This document shows, one piece after another, positions 1 through 8,478 of a stretch of 64,000 bases of DNA. This stretch comes from Chitinophagaceae bacterium (GTDB taxonomy: Bacteria > Bacteroidota > Bacteroidia > Chitinophagales > Chitinophagaceae). The first letter of the stretch is position 1. The number at the start of each line of letters is the position of its first letter. The notes under the pieces were generated by a model. That model was not told the DNA's origin. It worked only from the letters and a program-made list of their open reading frames with translations, and searched no databases. The position numbers and the translations under genes are program-made. Location: positions 1 through 64,000 of the forward strand of contig JANWIJ010000009.1 in NCBI GenBank assembly GCA_025449935.1, written 5' to 3'.

Positions 1-2045
1 AGGGGTAAATTGTCACTGCCGGCTTTGTTACCATCAAGTTTATTGTCAAAGCGCCCCCGGACAAATGAGAAACTATTTTCAACGTGAAGCCAGTCCAGCG
101 GGTGGGGGTGTATATCAAAAGTGAATTCCAGGCCTGAAAGTTTTGCATCATTTTGATTGAATTTAAATGCAGGTATGTCCTCTCCATCGACGCTGACGAG
201 AGAGTCGCCTCCAAGTTCTGATGCCAGTTTGCGGTAAAAAATGAAATCGTGCATCCGGTTATAAAACAAAGAAACGCTGACATTAAAATGTTCATAGTTC
301 AGTTCAATGCCCGCATCGCCCTGTAAACTGATTTCTGATTTCAACCGTGTTTCCCCGTATTCATAACGATTGGTTCCTTCATGTGTTCCATTACTGGCCA
401 GCTCTGCCAATGCCGGCGCCCTGAATCCCCTGGCGATATTAGCTTTTACCGTGATGTTGGTTTTAGGTTCATAGCTGACACCAACACTTCCAGAAAGATT
501 GGCAAATGATCTTTTAAACGCAGTAAACCGGGTTTGCAAGCCGCTGGTAAATTCTTTTGAATCAACGGAACGGTTATCAAACCTTAACCCGCCGCTCAAT
601 GTTCCCTTTTTAAAAAAGCGTTGCAGGTATATGAATCCACCAATATCAAAAAGGTTATACGCCGGGATCAGCACTTCTGCACCTTTATTCCGGTTGGATT
701 GCTGCATACCGCTTGCACCCACGGTGGTATGCCATTCTTTTTTTTCAGGGAACTGCCATTGCAGGTTATAACTGATCGTTCCGAGGTCAAAGAATAATTC
801 TTTCTCAGCAGGGTTCCCGGGGTTACCAAATTCCTGGCGCTGGTTGTCCTGGTAGGCCAGGTTTATTTTTAAACGGCTTTTCTTAATAGCAAAATTGTTA
901 TCCGAAATGATCTTGTTGTGCTTTACCCGTTGCATGGGAACAAACAGGTCCCTCGAGTCCAGGTCATCCGGGGTGGCTATTCTTTCAAAAGGAGTGCCGG
1001 CAAATAAAATAAACCTGCCGGTAGCGTCGTCCCGGTCGCCTTCAACCAGGCCGGTATGCTGGTCAAACCGGCTGAAGACGATATGACTGTATCCCCAGCT
1101 TTTGTTCAATCCCACATAGCCGCCAAAATTTTTTTCGTTGAATCTTGAATTCAATACCGGGCCGTCATAGCGGTTCCTGTAGTCTCCCACTGATTTATAA
1201 GTACCATAGAGGTTCCAGTTGAACCCGTTCCGGTTCCCGGCAATATTTCCATGCAGGGCAAGCAGCCCGTTATTGCTTTGATAATTAGAAAGCATGTTCG
1301 CTTTCACGACACCCTCCGGCACCGGAATATTGGTGATAAAATTGATGACACCTGCCAGGGCATCGCTTCCATACATCAGTGAGGCCGCCCCTTTCAGTAC
1401 TTCGGCCCGGCCAATGCTCATTTCATCAATCTCGATCCCGTGCTCATCTCCCCACTGCTGTCCTTCCTGCCGTACACCTTCATGAATTGTTACCACCCGG
1501 TTATAACCAAGTCCCCGGATAAAGGGTTTGGAAATCGCCGGCCCGGTGGACAACTGCGAAACGCCGGGCACCCGGCTCAATGCATCTATTATGTTGGAAG
1601 AGGCAGATTGAAATAAGGCTGATCTTCGTATAACGGTTACCGGCACTGGTGTTTTCCGGATGCTCGTAGCACCCGAAACACCCGTGATAGTAACTCCCTG
1701 GTTCTCGGTAACGACAGATAACAGGAGAAAATCTTTCGTGGTGTTAATGTTTAGTTCAAGGTGTTCCACCAGTGTACTGTACCCGGTAAAAGATACTTCA
1801 ACAACATGGTGGCCTGCGGGAACATTGGTCAATATATACCGCCCCCGTTCATCTGCGATAGCCCCGATCTTATCATCGGTCAGGTAAACAGATGCACCTG
1901 CCAGTGGCTCACCGGTTTTCGCGTCCGATACGCTCCCCGATAAGGTGACATTCAATACAGGTACGGCAGTTATACTCTTATAATTACCTGCCGCGATTAA
2001 CCCGCCCGGTATATATAATGATATAATTAATAATATTTTCTTCAT
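1..2045 (-). CDS. TonB-dependent outer-membrane receptor, 5' part (cut by window edge)
   Basis: The frame is open from ATG at 2045 to the window edge, about 681 codons, with no stop, so the C-terminal barrel strands lie outside. A signal peptide (MKKILLIISLYIPGG) is followed by a carboxypeptidase-regulatory-like domain (about residues 35-115; GSVSDAKTGEPLAGASVYL). A TonB plug follows (about 125-240) with the typical stretches IIDALSRVPGV, FIRGLGYNRV, EVLKGAASLMYGSDALAGV and INFI, then beta-barrel repeats. The form of the plug around HGIEIDEMSIGRAEVLKG resembles receptors for metals or metal chelates, but the substrate is not shown by sequence. It imports a ligand across the outer membrane using TonB energy. 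The upstream gene on the same strand (2132-2452) encodes a small His/Cys secreted protein, which supports a metal link. No DNA similarity search was possible. Confidence 0.93.
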   Translation of the reverse strand, partial: MKKILLIISLYIPGGLIAAGNYKSITAVPVLNVTLSGSVSDAKTGEPLAGASVYLTDDKIGAIADERGRYILTNVPAGHHVVEVSFTGYSTLVEHLELNINTTKDFLLLSVVTENQGVTITGVSGATSIRKTPVPVTVIRRSALFQSASSNIIDALSRVPGVSQLSTGPAISKPFIRGLGYNRVVTIHEGVRQEGQQWGDEHGIEIDEMSIGRAEVLKGAASLMYGSDALAGVINFITNIPVPEGVVKANMLSNYQSNNGLLALHGNIAGNRNGFNWNLYGTYKSVGDYRNRYDGPVLNSRFNEKNFGGYVGLNKSWGYSHIVFSRFDQHTGLVEGDRDDATGRFILFAGTPFERIATPDDLDSRDLFVPMQRVKHNKIISDNNFAIKKSRLKINLAYQDNQRQEFGNPGNPAEKELFFDLGTISYNLQWQFPEKKEWHTTVGASGMQQSNRNKGAEVLIPAYNLFDIGGFIYLQRFFKKGTLSGGLRFDNRSVDSKEFTSGLQTRFTAFKRSFANLSGSVGVSYEPKTNITVKANIARGFRAPALAELASNGTHEGTNRYEYGETRLKSEISLQGDAGIELNYEHFNVSVSLFYNRMHDFIFYRKLASELGGDSLVSVDGEDIPAFKFNQNDAKLSGLEFTFDIHPHPLDWLHVENSFSFVRGRFDNKLDGNKAGSDNLP

Positions 2046-2131
2046 TGAAGTATTTTGAAAGCCATAGCAACTTCAGCATTGCATGGTGCATTAAAATATG
2101 ATTGGGAAATTGTATGCGCTAACGCAGCACA

Positions 2132-2452
2132 TCAGGCAGCTGGCGGTGCCCGGTCAGCAGCAGAAGAGCAGGAAAAAGTATAACAGCAGAAGGGAACAAA
2201 GACAAATCCGGGTTGACAATAATGGACCGGTGTTTCGGAAACAGGGAGTGACGGCATTTCTACATCTCTTGCCAGCTGAAAATCACAAATGGAACAAAGG
2301 TTGTTGTTGCTGACAGCACATATTCCCTCCGGTAACGCGGCAAATGTATTCTCATGTGAATGAAAGGCCTTCTGTGCATAGCAAAAGGCCAGCAGGAAAA
2401 AAAGGAAACCCGCGATGAATTTCCGGGCTAATATGCGCAGGAATAATTGCAC
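2132..2452 (-). CDS. Small secreted or membrane-anchored His/Cys protein upstream of TonB receptor
   Basis: This is a 106-residue protein with a GTG start at 2452; there is no in-frame ATG nearby. Residues 1-27 form a hydrophobic signal or anchor (FIAGFLFFLLAFCYAQ). The rest has few features except potential metal ligands: HSHE near residue 32, CSICDFQLA near 53-61, HYC near 77 and a CC pair near 89. From memory, small CxxC proteins with a CDFxxA-like stretch are often found just upstream of TonB receptors in Bacteroidota; I cannot give a family name. The gap to the receptor is 86 bases on the same strand, so co-transcription is likely. A promoter-like element ends only 4 bases before the GTG (see 2457-2485). 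A role in metal binding is an inference. Confidence 0.72.
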   Translation of the reverse strand: MQLFLRILARKFIAGFLFFLLAFCYAQKAFHSHENTFAALPEGICAVSNNNLCSICDFQLARDVEMPSLPVSETPVHYCQPGFVFVPFCCYTFSCSSAADRAPPAA

Positions 2453-2456
2453 TTCT

Positions 2457-2485
2457 CAAAAGTAGCAACAATTTCATTATTGCAA
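2457..2485 (-). promoter_or_regulatory. Bacteroidota-type promoter (TTG-N18-TACTTTTG) for the His/Cys protein
   Basis: On the minus strand TACTTTTG (2457-2464) matches the -7 consensus TAnnTTTG, and TTG (2483-2485) sits 18 bases upstream. The -7 box ends 4 bases before the GTG at 2452, which would give an mRNA with essentially no leader. A short inverted repeat (TTGCAAT/ATTGTTGC region) overlaps the spacer. Confidence 0.5.
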
Positions 2486-2528
2486 CGTTGTTTCGTAATT
2501 TTTGTTGGCGGGTATTTGGCATGGCCGT

Positions 2529-4115
2529 TTATCGCACTTTCAGCATTGCTTTTACCTGCTGTATCGGGCCGTTTTGCAGCCGCGCATAATAAACCCCGGA
2601 AGGCAGGCCCCCGCTGTCGAATGAAACTGTATAAGTGCCGGGTGTATAGTCCCGGTCGACAGGTGTATTGATCACCCGGCCCAGCATATCGATCACCTGC
2701 ACCAGGGTATGCCCGCCGCGGGTAGTGAACCTGATGGTGGTTGACCCGGTAAACGGGTTGGGATAATTTGTTATCAGTTGCAAGCCGGATGGATTTGGAT
2801 CACCGGTAGAAGTGGTCCGGCAGGATGCATCATTGCAAAGATTCAGGCTTTGGAAATTTTGAAACAATATTGTTTGAATAGTAGCTGTGGGGACACAAAA
2901 CCAGCGTTCAAGTATGGAAGCATAAATACTCCTGAAGTCATACTGCATCGGTATATTATCATTGACCGTTGTATTAGTTGGAATAGCCGGGTTATTACCG
3001 GTTACACCGGGCGTAACCTGTTTGCCAAAAATAAACATAGGCGCCGCCGCGCCATGATCGGTACCCACACTGGAATTCGATTTTATTCTTCTGCCAAACT
3101 CGGAAAAGGTCAGTCCCACTACCCGGTCCTGCACGCCGAGGAACTGGCAATCATCCGTAAATGCTTTAATGGCATCCGAAACATTTTTCAGCAGGGTGGC
3201 ATGCGCGCCGGTGGAAGTATCGGTGGCATTCACCTGAAGGGAATGCGTATCAAAGCCTCCATAACTCACCATGTATATCCTTGTTTTCAATCCACCCTTC
3301 ACGAGGCGGGCAACAATCTTTAACTGGTCACCCAACGAATTATTTGTGGGGTATGCACCCTGTTGTGTTACCAGGTTGGCAGCTGCAACAATACGCTGGG
3401 CATATAAATTGGTTTGGGTAGCGACTGTTCTTATATAAGTAAGCTCATGCCCCATCGGGTTATTGGGCGCTGGGTCGGGCATATTATTGATCAGGTTATA
3501 AAAACTGGTTGGATTGGTAATACTCATGCCCATATTCACACCGGGACCCTGCAAAGTCAATGATGTAATAGAGCCTATCTGGATCGCCAGGGGATCAGGC
3601 ATCGTACTGTTTGGGTAGCCGGCGGGGAAATTCGGGTATTCTGTATTCAGGTACCGGCCTGCCCAGCCGGATGAAACCACCTGGTCACTCGATGATCCGC
3701 TCATCCAGATATCCGTGGCCCGGAAATGAGAAAAGTTAGGTGAAGGGTAACCAACGGCTTGTACAATATTCAGCTTTCCTTCATTGTACATCGCCTGCAG
3801 TCCGGTCATAGCAGGATGCAGCCCCGTATTGGCATAACTGTTCAGGGGTAATATCCGGTTTTGCGCAATGGCCACATTGGATCGCGCATTGAAATAATCA
3901 TTGTAATTGGAAATCGGGATCACCATGTTCAACCCATCGTTGCCGCCGTTTAACTGCACAATAACCAATACGTGGTCGGTATCGATCGTGGGATCCATCA
4001 ATGCCTGCAATAAAGGAGAACTGGCATTAAATGCTTTTACGGAATACCCGTCAACAATGGCCGGAAGAACAGCAGCAGCCGGCAGCGAGTTTTTTAAAAA
4101 GTCTCTTCTTTTCAT
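2529..4115 (-). CDS. DUF1501 family secreted protein with T9SS sorting domain
   Basis: This is a 528-residue protein. The N-terminus MKRRDFLKNSLPAAAVLPA has a twin-arginine-like RRDFLK motif followed by a short hydrophobic stretch, typical of DUF1501 proteins. The body shows the family features: VLVIVQLNGGNDGLN near residue 50, GLHPAM, YPSPNFSHFRATDIW, YGGFDTHSLQV near 280, GLTFSEFGRRIKSN and TDHGAAAPMFIFG near 350. The last about 85 residues form a type A T9SS sorting domain (NYPNPFTGSTTIRF, GLPSGVYYARL, ending VKAMLKVR), so the protein should cross the outer membrane. DUF1501 proteins have an alkaline-phosphatase/sulfatase-like fold; their substrate is unknown. It follows the DUF1800 gene by 18 bases on the same strand, the usual pairing in Bacteroidota and other phyla. 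Confidence 0.92.
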   Translation of the reverse strand: MKRRDFLKNSLPAAAVLPAIVDGYSVKAFNASSPLLQALMDPTIDTDHVLVIVQLNGGNDGLNMVIPISNYNDYFNARSNVAIAQNRILPLNSYANTGLHPAMTGLQAMYNEGKLNIVQAVGYPSPNFSHFRATDIWMSGSSSDQVVSSGWAGRYLNTEYPNFPAGYPNSTMPDPLAIQIGSITSLTLQGPGVNMGMSITNPTSFYNLINNMPDPAPNNPMGHELTYIRTVATQTNLYAQRIVAAANLVTQQGAYPTNNSLGDQLKIVARLVKGGLKTRIYMVSYGGFDTHSLQVNATDTSTGAHATLLKNVSDAIKAFTDDCQFLGVQDRVVGLTFSEFGRRIKSNSSVGTDHGAAAPMFIFGKQVTPGVTGNNPAIPTNTTVNDNIPMQYDFRSIYASILERWFCVPTATIQTILFQNFQSLNLCNDASCRTTSTGDPNPSGLQLITNYPNPFTGSTTIRFTTRGGHTLVQVIDMLGRVINTPVDRDYTPGTYTVSFDSGGLPSGVYYARLQNGPIQQVKAMLKVR

Positions 4116-4133
4116 TGTTTTTAATTTACTGCA

Positions 4134-5792
4134 TCAGGATAACTGGTATTCTGACAGGTTCATCAGGTATTGATAAAGTGCCTTGAGCCGTGCATTCACA
4201 ATATTGTAATTAGCGGTGTTGGTCGGATCTGCGATATAAGCCGTCCAGGCATTGGTCCAATAATAGTCCTGTGTCTGGTTACTTAACAGGATCTGTTCCT
4301 TGGTGAGTTGTTTAAACCCGGCAGACATGGGAACCCGGTAAAGAATTGACAATGCATCATCGATCACGGCATTGGGATCGCCAGGGTTGGATAATGATTG
4401 CGTGAAGGTCACCGCGTTGATAATAATTTTTTTCCCGTTGCGCGTATACCCGTTGGTGATCATGATATCCGTAAACTGGTTCCTTTTGGGCAGCGTGTCG
4501 GAATTTATCCATAACTCATGGAACTGGGGTTCCTGGTAATAAGCCGCCCATCCCGATACATCCGGCGGATCGCCGATGTCCTGGTTCATGGAAGTAAACC
4601 AGTTCCGGATATAATTCCACATTCCATATGCATCCGCGTATTCGGTTACAGCATTGGGAAAGACCACGCCGAATTCGCGGAGGCAACTGACCACCTCGTC
4701 TACCGGGCTTTTGATAATACAGCCCTGGTTCAGGACATCGAAGAAGTGTTCGCTTTTGAACAGTGTTTCTAAAACCGGCTTTATATCATAATTGCTGTTG
4801 CGGAAAATGGTGGCCAGCGGTTCAATCACATTGGTCTCCGCTCCCGCATCAATTTTATAATAAACAAACCACCGATAGATACAGCGGCAGATGTATTTTG
4901 ATACCTCGTCCTTATTAAAAATCATCGTAATCAGCGCATCTGTTTCCAACGCGCCGTTTGCACCTGACTGGCCGGTTATGACGGAATTATTATAATAGGC
5001 AGAAAATTGTTTATTGCTGGTCTCATGCCGGGTAGCATCAAAATATACGGCAAAGGTGGTTCCATTGATGCGCCAGCCGGTAAGAACCTGGGCCGCTTTT
5101 CGAACGTCATCTTCGGTGTAAGTAACGGTGGGTCCCTTACCAAGTGTGAACAGTTCCTGCAATTCCCTGGCATAGTTTTCATCAGGTGCGGTTTTGGTAT
5201 TCAGGTACCCGTTCAGGTAACGCAGCATACCGGCATCAATGGTTACATTTTTGACCAGTTGTTTAAAGTTTCCCAGGCAATTCTGGCGTAATAATGCATG
5301 ATGCCAGTAAATAAAATGTGATGTACCGATGGTTGCCGTTTCTGTCCCGAAATGATCCGCCCAGAACAAGGTCAGTTTTTCCCGGATACTCCTGTCCTGG
5401 TTGATCATCAGTCCCGCCCACCATTTTTTAAAGGAATTCCGGCGAACACTGTTTAATGTACCATCATTGGTTGGACTGTTTACCCAGGTGGTTCCTGCGG
5501 GAACGGTTGAATCCGGGGTTCCGGGACTATAATCATTTACAGGAGGTGCAGGCAAGGGAGCTGCCGGTGTAATTAATTCATCAACGGCCTGGCTCATAGT
5601 CCGGCCAAGGAAATAATTGATATCTGCCTGCCGCGAACCAAACATTGTCCGTTTTAGCAAATGCTGCACTTCATTTTTTGTCCACGGTCCAGGATAAGGA
5701 TTTAAGCCTGATTGGGTGCGGAATTCACGGGTGGGTAATGTACCGGCAGAAGGTTTTTTCTTCCGGGTTGTAAGAAAGTCACGTCTGTCCAT
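4134..5792 (-). CDS. DUF1800 family protein, partner of the DUF1501 gene
   Basis: This is a 552-residue protein starting MDRRDFLTTRKKKPSAGT, an RRDFL N-terminus without a strong hydrophobic signal. Family features include HLLKRTMFGSRQADI near residue 65, REKLTLFWADHFGT, YLNGYLNTKTAPDENYARELQELFTLGKG near 215-240, DVRKAAQVLTGWRI and PPDVSGW near 410. It has no T9SS tail, unlike its partner. It is the first gene of the pair; the DUF1501 gene starts 18 bases downstream. Function is not known; the paired occurrence implies a shared extracytoplasmic process. Confidence is high for the family and low for any role. Confidence 0.92.
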   Translation of the reverse strand: MDRRDFLTTRKKKPSAGTLPTREFRTQSGLNPYPGPWTKNEVQHLLKRTMFGSRQADINYFLGRTMSQAVDELITPAAPLPAPPVNDYSPGTPDSTVPAGTTWVNSPTNDGTLNSVRRNSFKKWWAGLMINQDRSIREKLTLFWADHFGTETATIGTSHFIYWHHALLRQNCLGNFKQLVKNVTIDAGMLRYLNGYLNTKTAPDENYARELQELFTLGKGPTVTYTEDDVRKAAQVLTGWRINGTTFAVYFDATRHETSNKQFSAYYNNSVITGQSGANGALETDALITMIFNKDEVSKYICRCIYRWFVYYKIDAGAETNVIEPLATIFRNSNYDIKPVLETLFKSEHFFDVLNQGCIIKSPVDEVVSCLREFGVVFPNAVTEYADAYGMWNYIRNWFTSMNQDIGDPPDVSGWAAYYQEPQFHELWINSDTLPKRNQFTDIMITNGYTRNGKKIIINAVTFTQSLSNPGDPNAVIDDALSILYRVPMSAGFKQLTKEQILLSNQTQDYYWTNAWTAYIADPTNTANYNIVNARLKALYQYLMNLSEYQLS

Positions 5793-5917
5793 AGTGATGG
5801 TTTTGGTATCAGGAGAGCTCTTATGATACTAAAATTACCCAAAGGTTTAAGCAAATGCAAGAAAGGAAGCCGCTAATATCCATTCCGGACGGAGATTTAC
5901 TAACGCTGCCTTTTCTA

Positions 5918-6430
5918 TTATTTTTCCCGGGATGCCAAAACAGATTTTGTGGTTTCCACGCAGGTGACCAGTACACCTTTTACTAGGTCTTCCTCACCGA
6001 AGGCAGGGCTGTAACAGAATGTCCAGTAAATATCTTCCACTTTTCCGTTTCGGTAGAAAGGAACCAATTGGTCTTCAAACGATACAGGTTTACGGGTTAC
6101 GACCACCTGCTGAAGCAAGGGACCGATAATATGCCAGATTTCGCCCCATACTGTTATTGCTTTTTTACCAATAGCGGGATGCTTGCCATTTACCCCAAGG
6201 CTTGGGCGAAATGCCTCATTATAAAAGCAGAGAAAATCATCTCCCCAGAATAAGAACATCGGGAATGCAGAGTGAAGTATATTACTGAGGGTGATCCTGA
6301 GGCTGACGGGCCAATTGTCCATATCACCAATGCAGGTTTTGGACCAGTCATATTGAAATACCAGCTCGCCTAACTCCCCGGTGTTTTCCAAAAAAAGATA
6401 GTCTTCAATATGTTTTACATCTGCTGCCAC
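5918..6430 (-). CDS. Stand-alone PAS-domain protein
   Basis: This is a 170-residue protein that is almost entirely one PAS-like domain. The stretches DWSKTCIGDMDNWPVSLR, FPMFLFWGDDFLCFYNEAFRP, GKHPAIGKKAITVWGEIW and VEDIYWTFCYSPAFGE are those found in N-terminal PAS domains of large Bacteroidota hybrid sensor kinases. Here the frame stops at KSVLASREK with no kinase, GGDEF or other output domain. It may be a genuine single-domain sensor that works through another protein, or the remnant of a longer kinase. The region downstream (5793-5917) has no kinase-like coding sequence, which suggests an old truncation or a true small protein. It has no signal peptide and should be cytoplasmic. Confidence 0.8.
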   Translation of the reverse strand: MAADVKHIEDYLFLENTGELGELVFQYDWSKTCIGDMDNWPVSLRITLSNILHSAFPMFLFWGDDFLCFYNEAFRPSLGVNGKHPAIGKKAITVWGEIWHIIGPLLQQVVVTRKPVSFEDQLVPFYRNGKVEDIYWTFCYSPAFGEEDLVKGVLVTCVETTKSVLASREK

Positions 6431-6556
6431 TATGGTCGTTTATGTAAATATAATGTTTTGCAATACTCTTTTACCTGGTGCCCTGGAATGCAGAAAAACC
6501 CGGCAGAAGAAATAGCCGGTTACCAATTTATACTCCTATTTGGCTAAAGGAAAGGG

Positions 6557-7735
6557 TTATGAAATATTTTCGATGATCCCGGCAATCCCCTGTCCCCCGC
6601 CCACGCAGGCAGTGACCATACCATACTTCTTATTCAACCGCTTCATGTCATGCAGGTTCTGGATCGTCAGTTTGCAACCTGTACACCCAAGCGGGTGACC
6701 CAGTGCTATGGCGCCTCCATTAATATTTACTTTGGCAGGATCCAGGCCGGCTTCACGGATAACAGCCAGTGCCTGCGAAGCAAATGCTTCATTGAGTTCT
6801 GTCAGGTCCACCTGGGAAAGATTCATGCCCGCCTGCTTTAATGCTTTGGGTATGGCCGCTACCGGGCCTATTCCCATGATACGGGGATGAACGCCCGCAA
6901 CCGCAGTGCTCACTAATCTTCCTATTGGTTTCAATCCAAGTTCTTTCATCATTTTTTCTCCCATGACAATCACGAAGGCGGCGCCGTCTGATGTTTGCGA
7001 AGAATTACCCGCGGTAACGGATCCGCCAGCTGCGAATGCAGGCTTCAATTTTGTGAGGGCTTCTATAGATGTATCTGCTCTCGGCCCCTCGTCCGTATCC
7101 ACCACATTTGTTCTTTTTTGTTTTTTGCCTTTGGCATCGAGATAAATTTCTTCCACATTTATGGGCAGGATACCTGCCTTGAAATGCCCGTTTTTTATTG
7201 CGTGTATAGCTTTCTGGTGGGAGTTATAAGAAAACTCATCCTGCGCTTCCCGGCTGATTCCGTAATCCTTTGCAACTGCTTCGGCAGTCAGTCCCATACT
7301 TAAATAATAATCCGGTTCATCCTTAGCAATGGAATAAGCAGGTACTGTTTTCCAGCCGGCGGTAGGTACCATGCTCATACTTTCTGTTCCTCCTGCCACA
7401 ATGCAATCAGCCATCCCCATCCTGATCTTGGCGGTGGCAATGGCAATGGTTTCCAGGCCCGAAGCGCAATACCTGTTGACCGTCATGCCCGGCACATCAA
7501 AACCCAAAGCTCTTGCCGCAATGATCCTCCCTACCTGTAACCCCTGTTCAGCTTCCGGAACCGCGTTACCAACAATTACATCATCCACCATTTTTGGTTC
7601 CATTTCCGGTACAGATGCCAGTAATCCTTTAATAACATCCACAGCCAGGTCATCCGGACGGTAAAAACGAAATCCTCCCCGCTTGGCTTTGCCAACGGCG
7701 CTCCGGTAACCAGCTATAATATAAGCTTCCTGCAT
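6557..7735 (-). CDS. Thiolase (acetyl-CoA C-acyltransferase)
   Basis: This is a 392-residue protein, normal length for a thiolase. The active-site residues are visible: nucleophilic Cys at 90 (NRYCASGLETIA), His at 347 (GGAIALGHPLGCTG) and Cys at 377 (TACVGGGQGIAGI). It either condenses two acetyl-CoA or cleaves 3-ketoacyl-CoA in beta-oxidation; sequence alone does not separate AtoB-like from FadA-like roles. No other fatty-acid gene is adjacent in this window, so it stands alone. A possible promoter lies at 7797-7824. The ATG at 7735 gives a conventional N-terminus (MQEAYIIAGYRSAVGKAKRG). Confidence 0.95.
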   Translation of the reverse strand: MQEAYIIAGYRSAVGKAKRGGFRFYRPDDLAVDVIKGLLASVPEMEPKMVDDVIVGNAVPEAEQGLQVGRIIAARALGFDVPGMTVNRYCASGLETIAIATAKIRMGMADCIVAGGTESMSMVPTAGWKTVPAYSIAKDEPDYYLSMGLTAEAVAKDYGISREAQDEFSYNSHQKAIHAIKNGHFKAGILPINVEEIYLDAKGKKQKRTNVVDTDEGPRADTSIEALTKLKPAFAAGGSVTAGNSSQTSDGAAFVIVMGEKMMKELGLKPIGRLVSTAVAGVHPRIMGIGPVAAIPKALKQAGMNLSQVDLTELNEAFASQALAVIREAGLDPAKVNINGGAIALGHPLGCTGCKLTIQNLHDMKRLNKKYGMVTACVGGGQGIAGIIENIS

Positions 7736-7796
7736 AGTCAGATTTTAATGAATAACAATAGAAACAAGTAAAGGTTGTTTATGCAACTTTCAAGAC

Positions 7797-7824
7797 CAAA
7801 GTTAACAGTTCCCTCCACCCCAAA
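7797..7824 (-). promoter_or_regulatory. Possible promoter of the thiolase gene
   Basis: TAACTTTG on the minus strand (7797-7804) matches TAnnTTTG exactly, with a TTTG upstream at 7821-7824. The spacer is 16 bases, shorter than the 18-20 seen at the better promoters here, so the upstream box is doubtful. The predicted leader is about 55 bases. Confidence 0.35.
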
Positions 7825-7874
7825 AAAATTTTTGCCATCCCCTGTCAATGCGGTTGTTTTGATAAAATTTGAGC

Positions 7875-8465
7875 ATGAGAAAGCTGTTAACCTGTACCCT
7901 TTTTTATCTTTTTTCCATTTCTGTTTCCTCCGCGCAAACGGATAAACGACTGGTGGAAAGACTTGATTCTGTGCTGTTCTTTACCCAGGTTTCCGATCTC
8001 GATGCGATCCTGGATTTTACTTACCCCAAATTGTTTACGATTGTACCACGCCCCCAGATGCGCCAGGCACTGGAGGAAGCCCTGGAGAATGACGAATTCA
8101 GCACGACCTTCGATTCCGTAAAGGTCAGCCAGGTTTATCCCGTTTTTACCATTGGAAAAGGGAACTATGCATTGATCAGGCATACCATCCTGATGAAAAT
8201 GAAATTCAGGGAAACCATCGATACGGCAGACGAAGAAGTCAGCGAGGTATTAGAATCGATGGCTGAAGAATTCGGGAAAGACTATGTCCGGTTTGACAAA
8301 AAAGAAAATACGATCAGGATCCTCCTGTTTTCAGACCTGGTGGCTATCAGGGATGAATATGCCCCGGAATGGTCTTTTGTAAATTTTGACCGGAAGAAAG
8401 AATCGCCCATAGCAACCCGGCTTTTTTCAGGAGAAGTGTTGCAGAAATTAAAAACATTTAATTAA
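7875..8465 (+). CDS. Secreted protein of unknown function
   Basis: This is a 196-residue protein starting at ATG 7875 (MRKLLTCTLFYLFSISVSSAQ), a clear signal peptide with a likely cut after SAQ. A TTG two codons earlier is a less likely start. The mature part is rich in charged residues with alternating hydrophobic positions, as in a small alpha/beta fold; I recognise no catalytic motif. It precedes pyrD by 13 bases on the same strand, so it is probably the first gene of a three-gene operon with pyrD and the TerC gene. A periplasmic location is inferred from the signal peptide. Confidence 0.75.
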   Translation: MRKLLTCTLFYLFSISVSSAQTDKRLVERLDSVLFFTQVSDLDAILDFTYPKLFTIVPRPQMRQALEEALENDEFSTTFDSVKVSQVYPVFTIGKGNYALIRHTILMKMKFRETIDTADEEVSEVLESMAEEFGKDYVRFDKKENTIRILLFSDLVAIRDEYAPEWSFVNFDRKKESPIATRLFSGEVLQKLKTFN

Positions 8466-8478
8466 GCGGCTTAACTGC

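Noticed and set aside
2778-3323. A 181-codon plus-strand frame inside the DUF1501 gene
   Set aside because: Its translation has no family features, and the minus-strand reading is a clear DUF1501 protein; it is a shadow.
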